From Kribbella qitaiheensis (GTDB lineage Bacteria > Actinomycetota > Actinomycetes > Propionibacteriales > Kribbellaceae): 64,000 nucleotides of DNA. The DNA lies in assembly GCF_014217565.1 (NCBI RefSeq), contig NZ_CP043661.1, positions 5,084,001-5,148,000 of the forward strand. The letters are read 5' to 3'. Positions 39,430 through 48,232 of the stretch are shown one piece after another. The stretch's first letter is position 1; each line of letters starts with the position of its first letter. The position numbers were made by a program, and so were the translations under genes. A model generated the notes under the pieces. It ran no database searches, had not been told where the DNA came from, and worked only from the letters and a program-made list of their open reading frames with translations.

Positions 39430-41151
39430 TTGCTGCACACCTTTACTGTCTGGGCTCCCGCCGCTTCGACGGTCTCGCTGGTCCTTGGCGCCGATTCGGT
39501 GCCGATGTTGGCGCGGCCAGCTGGCTGGTGGTCGGTTGAGGCCGAGGGTGGGCACGGGACGGACTACGCGTTCTCTGTCGACGGCAGCGACCCGATGCCA
39601 GATCCGCGGAGTCCCTGGCAGCCGGACGGCGTACACGGCTCCAGCAGGGTCTTCGACTCCAGCCGCTTCGCTTGGAGCGACGCGGACTGGGCCGGGCGAG
39701 ACGCCCGGGGGGCTGTCTTCTACGAACTCCACCTGGGCACCTTCACCCCCGAGGGGACACTGGAAGCCGCTGCCGGCCACCTGGACTACTTGGTGGCGCT
39801 CGGTGTCGAGGTGGTGTCGCTGCTGCCGGTCGCTGCCTTCCCGGGGCGGCACGGCTGGGGGTACGACGGTGTGGACCTCTACGCCGTCCACGAGCCGTAC
39901 GGCGGTCCCGAGGCGTTGCAGCGGTTCGTCGACCAGTGCCATGCGGTGGGGCTGGCCGTCTGCCTGGACGTCGTCTACAACCACCTCGGACCCAGCGGGA
40001 ACTACCTGGACTCGTACGGGCCGTACTTCACCTCGCGGCACAGCACACCGTGGGGTCCGGCGGTCAACCTGGACGACGACGGCAGTCACGAAGTACGGCG
40101 GTGGATCTGCGACAACGCGCTGCGCTGGTTCCGCGAGTTCCACCTCGATGCTTTGCGGCTGGACGCAGTACACGCGCTGGTGGACGACAGTCCGACTCAC
40201 CTGCTGGCGCAGCTGTCTCTCGAGGTGGCCTCATTGAGCAAGGAGCTGGGGCGGCCGCTGGGGCTGGTGGCTGAGTCGGACCTCAATGATCCGCAGACGG
40301 TCGAGCCGGTCGCTGACGGTGGGCTCGGGATGACGGCACAGTGGAGTGACGACTTCCACCACGCGCTGCACACGCTGCTGACCGGCGAGCGGGCCGGGTA
40401 CTACGCGGACTTCGCGGAGCCTGATGTCTTCGCGAAGACGCTCACCCAGGTGTTCCTGCACGACGGGTCGTACTCGAGCTTCCGCGGTAAGGACTGGGGC
40501 CGCCCGGTGGATCCCGCACGGCACCGCGGCTCGGCGTTCCTCGCCTACACCTCGAACCATGACCAGGTGGGCAACCGCGCTCTCGGCGACCGGCCCGCGT
40601 TGACGCCGGGGCAGTTGGCGATCGGCGCCGCGCTGGTGCTCACCTCGCCGTACACGCCGATGCTTTTCATGGGGGAGGAGTGGGGCGCCTCCACGCCCTG
40701 GAGGTACTTCACCGACCACACCGAGCCCGAGTTGGCCGAGGCTGTGCGGAGCGGGCGGCGGCGGGAGTTCGCCGCGTACGGGTGGGACGCCGCGGAGATT
40801 CCCGATCCGCAGGATCCGGAGACCTGGCGGAGCTCGGTGCTGGACTGGACCGAGGTCGACGAACCGCCGCACGCGGAGTTGCTGCGCTGGTACCGCGACC
40901 TGGTGGCGTTGCGGGCGCGGAACGAGGACCTGCGCAACGACCGGCTGGACTCCGTCGGGGTGGTCGCGGGCGACGGTTGGCTGGTGGTCAGCCGGGGTTC
41001 GTTGCGGGTGGTGGTGAACCTGTCGGCGGAGACCACGGAGATCCCGCTGGACGGCGTACCGGCGTACGAGGTGATGTCGTTCGGCTCGACCGAGCTGGTC
41101 GCGGAGGGTGTTCGCCTCTCAGGTCACGGCGTCGCTGTCTTCGCGGTGTGA
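39430..41151 (+). CDS. treZ: Malto-oligosyltrehalose trehalohydrolase TreZ
   Basis: 573 residues from TTG 39430, with AGGAG at 39419-39423. Releases trehalose from the maltooligosyl-trehalose made by TreY. N-terminal CBM48-like HTFTVWAPAASTVSLVL, then GH13: DVVYNHLGPSGNYL, LRLDAVHAL (nucleophile), LVAESDLND (acid/base) and TSNHDQVGNRALG. Upstream in-frame codons to 39346 overlap treY and are unlikely. Completes the glgX-treY-treZ route from glycogen to trehalose, an osmoprotectant. Confidence 0.95.
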   Translation: MLHTFTVWAPAASTVSLVLGADSVPMLARPAGWWSVEAEGGHGTDYAFSVDGSDPMPDPRSPWQPDGVHGSSRVFDSSRFAWSDADWAGRDARGAVFYELHLGTFTPEGTLEAAAGHLDYLVALGVEVVSLLPVAAFPGRHGWGYDGVDLYAVHEPYGGPEALQRFVDQCHAVGLAVCLDVVYNHLGPSGNYLDSYGPYFTSRHSTPWGPAVNLDDDGSHEVRRWICDNALRWFREFHLDALRLDAVHALVDDSPTHLLAQLSLEVASLSKELGRPLGLVAESDLNDPQTVEPVADGGLGMTAQWSDDFHHALHTLLTGERAGYYADFAEPDVFAKTLTQVFLHDGSYSSFRGKDWGRPVDPARHRGSAFLAYTSNHDQVGNRALGDRPALTPGQLAIGAALVLTSPYTPMLFMGEEWGASTPWRYFTDHTEPELAEAVRSGRRREFAAYGWDAAEIPDPQDPETWRSSVLDWTEVDEPPHAELLRWYRDLVALRARNEDLRNDRLDSVGVVAGDGWLVVSRGSLRVVVNLSAETTEIPLDGVPAYEVMSFGSTELVAEGVRLSGHGVAVFAV

Positions 41152-41336
41152 AGTAAAGCGTTTGAGATCTCGCCGAAACCCCTTTGTGGGTAGACAAGTC
41201 TGGACAAATGCGGACAAATCTGTCGGCTGAGTCCGGTTGTCGGTGGGTACTTGAAGAATCGCTTGTATTTCAGGTGCTTGGTGACGGACTGTGGACGAGG
41301 CATCGCAACTCGCGGGGGTAGACCGGGAGGACACCA

Positions 41337-41528
41337 ATGGCAGTCGGAGGCGTCGACACCTACTACGACTACGAAGAAAAGCAGTGGAAGAGCAGGCGAC
41401 TAGGAGGCGGCCCCATCCGCCGAGGCCCGGTCTGCCCAGCCCCCCGCGCAGCTGACCACCCACCGGTCGACCGCCGAGCCGCCGGCCGGGACCATAAGTC
41501 CCGAACCACCGATCCCACTCCAGCCTGA
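41337..41528 (+). CDS. Possible small protein
   Basis: 63 codons from ATG 41337, preceded by GGGAGGA seven bases upstream. MAVGGVDTYYDYEEKQWKSRRLGGG looks plausible, but the second half is Pro/Arg/Ala-rich and could be chance. It lies in a 536-base gap (41152-41687) between treZ and the convergent penicillin acylase, where I see nothing else. Treat as tentative. Confidence 0.3.
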   Translation: MAVGGVDTYYDYEEKQWKSRRLGGGPIRRGPVCPAPRAADHPPVDRRAAGRDHKSRTTDPTPA

Positions 41529-41687
41529 CCTCACCCTGCTCGGCAGTCTGTCTACCAGTCCCGCCAGACCCGGCCAGCCGGCGTGCCGAGCGGGAGTACG
41601 GCTGTCCGAAGGGGATCAGCTGGCTCGGGCGAGTAGCCAGCCGGCCAGCGGGATGGCGGCGGGCCATACCCGCACAGGCCGACGAAG

Positions 41688-43742
41688 TCAGTTCTCCGGG
41701 GTCAGCAGGGACCAGTCGGTGGTGATCGGTAGGAGTGCGCCCTGCAGCCAGTGGGGGAGTTGGTCGTGGTGGTGGGGGTTACCGAGGATTCCGGAGGAGC
41801 CTAGGGGGACCGACCAGGCGCTGTTGGTGCGGTCGGCCAGGTCCCAGGCGTAGCGGGCGGCTGAGGAGCGGATGCACTGGTCGGTGAGTCCGGGGATGGG
41901 CGACGTCGACATCACGCAGTGGTGGTCACCGGACAGTGCGAGGTCGATCGGCTCCTCCGTCGGGGTGAAGAGCGGGCCGCGCAGGGCGTGCAGAGGAGTG
42001 AGTTGGTGGGTTTCGCCCCACGCCTTCCGGGGCTTGCTGTGGGCAACTTCTTCAAGGGCTTCCCGGGCGAGCCAGCGGATGTTGACGTCCGGGAGCAGAT
42101 GGGTGGTGACCAGGCTCTCCAGCGCGGCGGCGACATGGGTGAGCGTGTCCATCCAAGGCTCGAAGAACTCGGGGCAATCGAGGTCGTTCTCGAGTACGGC
42201 CAGCGAGGGATGGTCGGCGAGGCGATGAATGAGCGCCTTGCGATAGGCCGCGTACGTTGAGGCGGTGGTGCTGTCGGCGTCCATCCGCTGGTCCCACGCC
42301 GTAAGCTCCGCACGCATTGAAGTTGCCTTTGGTGACAGATCTTCCAAGCCTGCAAGGAGATCCAGCAGCAGCGGAGCCGAGAGGAGCTTGGTGTCGCGGT
42401 GGATCAGCGGCATCTCGGCCGCGGTCCAGTCGGAGCGCGAGCTGACGAGCTGCCGGATCCGGTTGGATCGGTGCGGCGCGGCGAATTCCGTGCCCAGGGG
42501 CTCGGCCACCTCGCGAGCGTTCGCCATCACGGCGAACCCGTCAATGGTTGCCCGCGGCATCGGGTCGTGCCGGCCTTGCCATTCGTATTTCGGCTCCCAG
42601 GCCGGTACGACGCGGAGCTGGTTCTCCGGATCGCGCTTCGGCACCAGGCCGGCGGTCCGATGCAGCAGCCCACCCCCGGTGTCGGCCGCGAGAAGGACGT
42701 TGACCGGCTCCACCCAATCGCCGACCGCGGCGTCGATGTCGCCAACGGTGGTTGCTGCCAGCAACTTCGGAAGTACTTCGAAGCCCAGTCGCCCGGTGAC
42801 CCGCGGCGGGTACCGCAGGCTGATCGCGTGCTCGCCCGGACCGCCGATGATGACCGGACCACGGTCGGTCTCGATCACCTCGACCTCGACCGATGCGGCC
42901 CCGGCGACCTCGATCACCTCGGTCTGTACGGAGGTCGCCCGCCATCCGTCCGGACCGAGTGCCTCGACGCCATCCTCGGTGCGCCGGAGCTGTTCGGCGT
43001 ACAGGTCCTGGTAGTCGGCCATCGCGTTGGTGATCGCCCAGGCCACCTTGCCGGCGTGGCCGAAGTGCGCGATCCCGGGAATCCCCGCCACGGCCAGCCC
43101 AACCACGTCGTACTGCGGGCAGGCGAGCCGCACCTGCTGATAGATTCCCGGGCTCTCGATGTATCGATGCGGGTCGCCCGCGATCACCGGTGCACCGGTC
43201 GCGGTGTTGTCTCCAGCGATGAGCCAGCCGTTGCTCCCCGCGGTACTGGGGCCTTCGGTGTCGAACAGGTCGACGGCTGCGTCGCCGAGGTGGTGGACGA
43301 CATGCTCGCGCCAAAGCTTGCTCGGGAATCCGGCGAACAGGACGTGGATCGCCAGCCAGTTGCCGAGCGGCGCCCACGGCTCCCACTCCTGCACGGTCAG
43401 CCCTGTCTTGGCGAACTCCGGGGCGCCCCCCGCGCCTGCCGGCATGCCTTCGTTGACGCCTGCAACGTACGCCGTGAGCCAGGCGCGCGTCTCGTCGTCG
43501 AGGTTGCGGTAGCAGCGCTCAGCGGTATCGGCAAGGCGCGCCTGACGGGCAAAGGAGTCCCAGCCGATCGCCTCGGTGCCTAGGAACGCCGCGCTGGTCC
43601 CGAGGAACCGCCGCCGATGCAACTCGATCTGCCACGCGCGATCGGTGGCCGCGTTCCGGCCTTGCAGGTGAGCCAGCTCCAGTGGATCGGCTGCTCTCAG
43701 GTGCGGCACGCCCCACGCATCCCGGAAGGTCTCGGCGCTCAC
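41688..43742 (-). CDS. Penicillin acylase family N-terminal nucleophile hydrolase
   Basis: 684 residues, no signal peptide. In the family an inactive precursor self-cleaves so that an internal Ser becomes the N-terminus of the beta chain. Here this is Ser170 in STAGSNGWLIAGDNTATGAPVIAGDPH, where Gly replaces the more usual Asn after SN. Other segments: WGVPHLRAADPLELAHLQGRNAATDRAWQ, GIAHFGHAGKVAWAITNAMADYQDLYAE. The absence of an export signal suggests a cytoplasmic amidase or acyl-homoserine-lactone/antibiotic-modifying role. GGAGG lies before GTG 43742. Contains an exact GTTGCT-N3-AGCAAC palindrome. Confidence 0.9.
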   Translation of the reverse strand: MSAETFRDAWGVPHLRAADPLELAHLQGRNAATDRAWQIELHRRRFLGTSAAFLGTEAIGWDSFARQARLADTAERCYRNLDDETRAWLTAYVAGVNEGMPAGAGGAPEFAKTGLTVQEWEPWAPLGNWLAIHVLFAGFPSKLWREHVVHHLGDAAVDLFDTEGPSTAGSNGWLIAGDNTATGAPVIAGDPHRYIESPGIYQQVRLACPQYDVVGLAVAGIPGIAHFGHAGKVAWAITNAMADYQDLYAEQLRRTEDGVEALGPDGWRATSVQTEVIEVAGAASVEVEVIETDRGPVIIGGPGEHAISLRYPPRVTGRLGFEVLPKLLAATTVGDIDAAVGDWVEPVNVLLAADTGGGLLHRTAGLVPKRDPENQLRVVPAWEPKYEWQGRHDPMPRATIDGFAVMANAREVAEPLGTEFAAPHRSNRIRQLVSSRSDWTAAEMPLIHRDTKLLSAPLLLDLLAGLEDLSPKATSMRAELTAWDQRMDADSTTASTYAAYRKALIHRLADHPSLAVLENDLDCPEFFEPWMDTLTHVAAALESLVTTHLLPDVNIRWLAREALEEVAHSKPRKAWGETHQLTPLHALRGPLFTPTEEPIDLALSGDHHCVMSTSPIPGLTDQCIRSSAARYAWDLADRTNSAWSVPLGSSGILGNPHHHDQLPHWLQGALLPITTDWSLLTPEN
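42751..42765. repeat. Palindrome GTTGCT-N3-AGCAAC, copy 2
   Basis: Exact copy GTTGCTGCCAGCAAC within the penicillin acylase gene, where on the coding strand it reads TTG CTG GCA GCA ACC. Confidence 0.75.
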
Positions 43743-43835
43743 TCAACATCCTCCGCTGGTCGGGGCCACCAACCTACCGTCGCGCTCCGGGCCCGGCACG
43801 GGGTTTACACCCTCGGGGACATGTGACGATGAGTC

Positions 43836-44303
43836 GTGAGCCAACAGATCCGAACCATCGACGTGACCGATGCCGAGACCGCGAAACAGCTGCTGACCGT
43901 CCAGCACCGCGCCTACGCGGTCGAGGCCGAACTGATCGGCTTCGACGGCATCCCGCCGCTCCACGAGGATCTCGCCGGCCTGATGGCGTCCACCGAACAC
44001 TGGCTCGGCCGGTACGACGGCACCTCGCTGGTCGGCGCCGTCGCCTACGAGTTCCCCGACCCAGACACCGTCCTGATCAGCCGGCTCATCGTCGACCCGG
44101 CTCACGCCCGCCAGGGCCACGGCCGAGCCCTACTCGACCGCCTGGACGCCCTGGAACCCCGCCCAACCAGCCTGGTCTCCACAGGCACCAAGAACACCCC
44201 AGCGACTCAGCTCTACCTCTCCCGCGGCTACCAGGAAACCGAACGAATCACAGTCGCCCCCGGCGTACAGGTCACTCACTTCCGAAGGCTTCTAGAGCTC
44301 TGA
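43836..44303 (+). CDS. GNAT family N-acetyltransferase
   Basis: 155 residues from GTG 43836. The acetyl-CoA motif A is LIVDPAHARQGHGRALLDRLDAL, followed by the motif B-like TQLYLSRGYQETER. The substrate is unknown. It is divergent from the penicillin acylase gene (93-base gap) and convergent with the TMEM175-like gene. The 95 bases between it and the convergent gene hold no clear terminator. Confidence 0.87.
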   Translation: MSQQIRTIDVTDAETAKQLLTVQHRAYAVEAELIGFDGIPPLHEDLAGLMASTEHWLGRYDGTSLVGAVAYEFPDPDTVLISRLIVDPAHARQGHGRALLDRLDALEPRPTSLVSTGTKNTPATQLYLSRGYQETERITVAPGVQVTHFRRLLEL

Positions 44304-44398
44304 TCTTGTTCGTCACATCGGGCGTCGCGACCCTTGTAGGCCCCTTCAGAGTCCTCGCGGCTGCTGGCAAGCAACCCCGGGAGAATCCTCGGCGAAGC

Positions 44399-45019
44399 TC
44401 AGCTGCTACTGCGGGTGCGGAGCTGCTCGAAGCCGTAATACGCGGCCAGCAGGAACTGGACGAGCAAGGTCAGCGGCGCCGAGATGAAGGACAGGCCGAT
44501 GCACGCGGCGTAGAACGCGGTGCCGATCGAATACCGCAGTACGGACTTGCGCTCCTCGGCCTTGGTCAGCTCGTGGTCGACCAGGTGCTTGCGGAGGACG
44601 TGCCACCAGATCGCGCTGAAGGCGATCGCCGCCAGGGTGAGGTTGGCGCTGTAGACGGCCGCCGCGACGTTCGCGTCGATCGAGTGCTCTCGCAGCTTCT
44701 CGGCGACCAGGTTGGTCGGGAACGGCAGCAGCGCGGTCCAGAGCAGCAGGAGGAGGTTCAGGAACATCAGCCCGCGGTCGGCCCGCTTGATCTGCTGGAA
44801 CATCGAGTGGTGGTTGACCCACATGATGCCGAGGATCGCGAAGCTGGTCAGGTACGCACCGAACTGCGGCCACTCCTCGCGCAGGGCATGCCAGAGCTCG
44901 CCGTCGGGTGCTTCGGGAACGTGCAGTTCCAGCACCAGCAGGGTGATCGCGATCGCGAAGACGCCGTCACTGAACGCTTCGATCCGGTTGGTCTCCGCGA
45001 GGGCGGAATCGTTGGCCAC
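44399..45019 (-). CDS. TMEM175-family (DUF1211) potassium channel-like protein
   Basis: 206 residues with six hydrophobic segments. The hallmark selectivity segment of the family, RIEAFSDGVFAIAITLLVLEL, is at residues 12-32, followed by WPQFGAYLTSFAILGIMWVNHHSMF. Bacterial members form tetrameric K-permeable channels lacking a P-loop. The start is GTG 45019. The neighbour downstream on the same strand direction (45094-45330) is a small acidic protein of unknown role. Confidence 0.9.
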   Translation of the reverse strand: MANDSALAETNRIEAFSDGVFAIAITLLVLELHVPEAPDGELWHALREEWPQFGAYLTSFAILGIMWVNHHSMFQQIKRADRGLMFLNLLLLLWTALLPFPTNLVAEKLREHSIDANVAAAVYSANLTLAAIAFSAIWWHVLRKHLVDHELTKAEERKSVLRYSIGTAFYAACIGLSFISAPLTLLVQFLLAAYYGFEQLRTRSSS

Positions 45020-45093
45020 GGCAGAGTTCTACACCGTCGGGGAGGTCCCGGCGACTGGTTTCGCCGCCGGCCGAACCGAGTACCGCGGCTGGG

Positions 45094-45330
45094 TCAGTGC
45101 GCCGGGTCTTCGTGCGCGGGGTCGTCCACCGGCTGCGCTGCCTCATCCGCCGGCCGGGCCGGCCGCCGCGGTGGGTTCGGCACCGGGCCCGCCGAGATCG
45201 CGCCGGGATGGTCGATTCCGTCGAGGCCGCCGTCGGTCAGGTCGATCCCTTCCTCGGCCAGCGTCTCGTCGATCTCGACCTCGTGCGCCTTGTGTCCGGG
45301 GTGCGGCAGTTCTGGCCTGTCGAAGCTCAT
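45094..45330 (-). CDS. Small acidic hypothetical protein
   Basis: 78 residues. ATG 45330 is chosen because GGAGG lies 6 bases upstream; the ATG at 45336 would be directly against that site. Sequence MSFDRPELPHPGHKAHEVEIDE begins, then an acidic GIDLTDGGLDGIDHPG, then a Pro/Asp-rich tail (PADEAAQPVDDPAHEDPAH). No family recognised; probably disordered and cytoplasmic. Confidence 0.55.
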   Translation of the reverse strand: MSFDRPELPHPGHKAHEVEIDETLAEEGIDLTDGGLDGIDHPGAISAGPVPNPPRRPARPADEAAQPVDDPAHEDPAH

Positions 45331-45420
45331 GGTCATCCTCCTCGGTGGGCCCGGGGGACCCCAGGACACGCAAGCCTCAAGCTAGCCGCGTCCTGGTCGC
45401 CGCAACAGTCCCCTCGGGTC

Positions 45421-45825
45421 TCAGTAGGACTGAATTTCGACGAGAGTGCCGTCGGGGGCCCGGAGGTGGGCGGTGCGGAGAGTGGGGCCCCACTGGGGGC
45501 GGTCCTGGGCGGGCGCCAACACGCTTGCGCCGAACCTTTCGAAGACGGTGACCGCCGCGTCCACCGAGTCGACCTTGAAGACGAGCATCGCGCCGTCCTG
45601 GGACTCGGCCGCCACGTGGAGCGCGGTGGTGCCGATCGTTTCGGCCATCACCGCCTGGCCGTAGAGGACCAGCCCGGTCTGGCCGTCGATATCCCAGTTC
45701 GCGTACGCCGCCTCGGGGATCACCTTGACCGGCTGGATGTCGAACAGCTCGGCCAGTACGCCGCGGTAGAAGTCCACGGCGGCAGGGAAATCGCGAACCA
45801 GGAGGCGGGGGTACAGCGCGTCCAT
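45421..45825 (-). CDS. VOC family protein
   Basis: 134 residues: YPRLLVRDFPAAVDFYRGVLAELF opens the first module, and FERFGASVLAPAQDRPQWG...LRAPDGTLVEIQSY ends the second. Glyoxalase/dioxygenase-like fold, ligand unknown. It is divergent from the MarR gene across 58 bases, an arrangement in which MarR usually controls the partner. A TAATCT box lies 10 bases before its ATG. Confidence 0.87.
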   Translation of the reverse strand: MDALYPRLLVRDFPAAVDFYRGVLAELFDIQPVKVIPEAAYANWDIDGQTGLVLYGQAVMAETIGTTALHVAAESQDGAMLVFKVDSVDAAVTVFERFGASVLAPAQDRPQWGPTLRTAHLRAPDGTLVEIQSY

Positions 45826-45871
45826 CGTCAGCTCCAGATTAGTGGGGATCTTCCAACCATTGGTGAGAGCC

Positions 45872-45877
45872 TACAAT
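45872..45877 (+). promoter_or_regulatory. TACAAT -10 box of the MarR gene, leaderless
   Basis: TACAAT ends 6 bases before the ATG at 45884, so transcription would begin at or next to the start codon. The small palindrome ACCATTGGT (45856-45864) just upstream is a candidate site for MarR itself. Confidence 0.55.
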
Positions 45878-45883
45878 AGCGCG

Positions 45884-46315
45884 ATGGAGACGCTGCTCGG
45901 GATGACCACGTTCGTGCTGCACAAGGTGGGAGTGGCCGGTCGTCGCGCGACCGCCGAGCGGCTGGCGATCAAGCCGGGGATCAGCCTCTGGCAACTGGCC
46001 GCATTGGCCGAGCTCGGCGACCAGGGTCCCGCGGCGCAGAACGAGTTGGCGGCCGGGCTGGCGGTCGATCCGAGTGACATGGTGCGCCTGATGGACGGCC
46101 TCCTGGCGGACGGCCTCGTCTCGCGCGACCGGGATCCGGCCGACCGCCGCCGGTACCGGATCTCGCTCACCCCGAGGGGGAAGAAGGCGCTGGCGACCGC
46201 GCGAACCGTAGTACGGGAGGTTGAAAAGGCAACTCTGCACCCGCTCACGGCGACCGAGCGGGCGACGTTGCACCGCCTGGTAACAAAGATCCACCAAGAC
46301 TCCGCCAAACAGTAA
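45884..46315 (+). CDS. MarR family regulator
   Basis: 143 residues from ATG 45884; a GTG at 45842 would add 14 residues but ignores the perfectly placed -10 box. Winged helix: ISLWQLAALAELGDQGPAAQNELAAGLAVDPSDMVRLMDGLLADGLVSRDRDPADRRRYRISLTPRGKKAL. Ligand unknown. Probably regulates itself and the divergent VOC gene. Confidence 0.9.
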   Translation: METLLGMTTFVLHKVGVAGRRATAERLAIKPGISLWQLAALAELGDQGPAAQNELAAGLAVDPSDMVRLMDGLLADGLVSRDRDPADRRRYRISLTPRGKKALATARTVVREVEKATLHPLTATERATLHRLVTKIHQDSAKQ

Positions 46316-46358
46316 CGAAGAGCCGGAACGGGGCGCGGGGCCTGTTGGCTCTTCCGTT
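46314..46358 (+). terminator. Hairpin at the end of the MarR gene
   Basis: GAAGAGCC (46317-46324) pairs with GGCTCTTC (46347-46354), extended by AACG/CGTT with one bulge, loop 22 bases, starting at the MarR stop codon. No T run. Likely separates MarR from the electron-transfer genes. Confidence 0.45.
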
Positions 46359-46437
46359 GAACCGGTTGTCGGTTGTAGACGTACTGCCCTATACGACGCC
46401 ACCGAGGGGGTTGCGTCACAGAGGGGCGGAACCTGCG

Positions 46438-47037
46438 ATGGACGCGAAGAGTGGCAGCACGGGTACTGCGGTCGTCGACGACGGTGCAGGAGCAGCGCGG
46501 GGGGCGCTGCTGCTGTTGGTGTTCGCGGTGGCAGGAGCGCTGGTCGCCTTGTCACTGGGGGTTTACGGGAAGGTGCATGAGCCGACCGGACGGCCGTTGG
46601 CGCTGCTGGTCGGGTTCACTTCACTGACACCCATGAAGGCGTGGCTGGCGACAGCGGCCGTAGTACTGGTGATCTTCCAGGTGGTGTCGGCCTTGTGGAT
46701 GTACGGCCGGTTGCCGGTCAAGCGGCAGGCACCGGGATATCTGTCGCAGCTCCACCGGTGGAGTGGCTCCATCGCCTTCGTCGCGACCTTGCCGGTCGCC
46801 TACCACTGCTTGTGGAGCCTCGGCTACAGCACTTTCGATACCCGGACCGCACTGCATTCGCTGTTCGGCTGTGCCTTCTATGGCGCCTTCACGACCAAGA
46901 TGCTCGCGCTGCGCGCCAACAAGATGCCCAACTGGGCGCTTCCGGTCTCCGGCGGTCTGTTGTTCTCCCTGCTGGTCGGAGCCTGGGCCACGGCCGCGCT
47001 CTGGTACTTCACCCAATCCGGCGTCCCGCTGCACTGA
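46438..47037 (+). CDS. DUF6529 membrane protein, possible haem-b anchor
   Basis: 199 residues from ATG 46438, with five or six hydrophobic helices. Histidines sit inside or at the ends of helices: SQLHRWSGSIAF, LPVAYHCLWSLGY and TALHSLFGCAFYG, an arrangement resembling cytochrome b561-like haem ligation. The family is regularly next to Rieske and secreted-repeat lipoprotein genes, as here. I infer a membrane electron carrier feeding the exported Rieske protein. The gap to the Rieske gene is 31 bases. Confidence 0.8.
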   Translation: MDAKSGSTGTAVVDDGAGAARGALLLLVFAVAGALVALSLGVYGKVHEPTGRPLALLVGFTSLTPMKAWLATAAVVLVIFQVVSALWMYGRLPVKRQAPGYLSQLHRWSGSIAFVATLPVAYHCLWSLGYSTFDTRTALHSLFGCAFYGAFTTKMLALRANKMPNWALPVSGGLLFSLLVGAWATAALWYFTQSGVPLH

Positions 47038-47068
47038 GCGCTGCCGTTTCCCGAACAGGAGCTGGAAA

Positions 47069-47569
47069 ATGAGCAAGTCTGAGAAAGCAGTCGAGCGGCG
47101 GACGGTACTGCTCGCCGGTGGTGCCGCGGCGACCGTAGTACTGGGTGGCTGTGTCGTGCAGCGGGCGCCCGTCGCGACTCCGGCCCCGCAGGCGTCGAGC
47201 GCGCCGGCGACACAACCCGCGCCAACCGCGCCGGGAACGCAGCCCGCGACCTCCGCACCCGAGCAGCCATCGCAGCCGGCGCCGAACGCGTTGGCGCAGG
47301 TAGCGGACATCCCGGCCGGTGGTGGGGTGATCCTGAAGGACAAGAACGTGGTGCTGACCAAGGACCAGAGCGGCAAGGTGTCCGCGTTCTCGGCGATCTG
47401 CACGCACCAGGGCTGCTCCGTCACCGCTGTCGAAGGCGGCACGATCAACTGCCCGTGCCACGGCAGCAAGTTCAACGCCACCAGTGGCGAGCCGGTCGCC
47501 GGACCGGCTCGGAAGGCGTTGCCGGCGATCGCCTTTCAGCAGCGCGACGGCGCCATCTTCCAGGCTTAG
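47069..47569 (+). CDS. Exported Rieske [2Fe-2S] lipoprotein
   Basis: 166 residues from ATG 47069, with AGGAG upstream. N-terminal RRTVLLAGGAAATVVLGGC looks like a Tat-type lipoprotein signal (twin Arg, lipobox Cys28). A 45-residue Pro/Ala/Thr/Gln linker follows, then the Rieske domain with cluster ligands Cys111, His113, Cys128 and His131 (CTHQGC...CPCHGSKF) and the disulfide pair Cys116/Cys130 typical of high-potential centres. It should act on the outer face of the membrane and exchange electrons with the DUF6529 protein. Confidence 0.92.
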   Translation: MSKSEKAVERRTVLLAGGAAATVVLGGCVVQRAPVATPAPQASSAPATQPAPTAPGTQPATSAPEQPSQPAPNALAQVADIPAGGGVILKDKNVVLTKDQSGKVSAFSAICTHQGCSVTAVEGGTINCPCHGSKFNATSGEPVAGPARKALPAIAFQQRDGAIFQA

Positions 47570-47578
47570 GGGCGGCTC

Positions 47579-48190
47579 ATGTTCAAGAATCTGCCCACGA
47601 TGCTCTGGGTGATCGGAGCGACCGTCGCGGTCGCGGCCTTCAGCCCGGCGGTCGGCAACGTCGCCACCAGCGCCCCGGCCGCAGTACTGCCGCCGGCTAC
47701 GCAACCTCCCGCAACTCAACCACCCACTGTCCAACCATCCACCGTCCAGCCGTCCGCAACCGAGCCGTCCGGGACGCCGTCCGCGAGCCAATCGGCCACG
47801 CCTTCCACACCGCCGAGCGCTGATGCACCGGTAGTGATCAAAGCCGGTACTACGAAGTTGGGGCCGACCGCGGTCAACGCTGACGGGCTCACGGTCTACC
47901 TGTCGGTCCTGGACAGCACCGACCCGCCACGGTCGGTCTGTGTGAGCCAGACCTGCCTGACCGCGTGGAAGCCTGTGTACGTAGGGAAGGGCGGAGTCGT
48001 CGCCGGCGCCGGCGTGGAACAGGCCAGGCTCGGCAAGGTGGTCCGCCCGGACGGTGACGTGCAAGCCACGCTCGGCGGCTGGCCGCTCTACTTGTTCATC
48101 AAGGACAAGGTTCCCGGCGATGTCCTGGGCGAGGGCGTCAAGGGAACCTGGCACGCCCTCGATCCAGCCGGCAAGCGCGCTGTGAAGTAG
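47579..48190 (+). CDS. Secreted repeat protein (lipoprotein_15/COG4315 type)
   Basis: 203 residues, signal peptide or anchor helix at 1-28 (LWVIGATVAVAAFSPAVG), then a 50-residue Pro/Gln/Thr/Ser linker much like that in the preceding Rieske protein, then two repeats of the family: GLTVYLSVLDSTDPPRSVCVSQTCLTAWKPV and RPDGDVQATLGGWPLYLFIKDKVPGDVLGEGVKGTWHAL. The paired cysteines are typical. Some members are linked to extracellular redox. Nine bases separate it from the Rieske stop, so the three genes form one operon. Confidence 0.85.
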   Translation: MFKNLPTMLWVIGATVAVAAFSPAVGNVATSAPAAVLPPATQPPATQPPTVQPSTVQPSATEPSGTPSASQSATPSTPPSADAPVVIKAGTTKLGPTAVNADGLTVYLSVLDSTDPPRSVCVSQTCLTAWKPVYVGKGGVVAGAGVEQARLGKVVRPDGDVQATLGGWPLYLFIKDKVPGDVLGEGVKGTWHALDPAGKRAVK

Positions 48191-48232
48191 GCCTCGTAGA
48201 GTCGTAGCCGTGTCCAGAGGCAGGAGTGGAAG

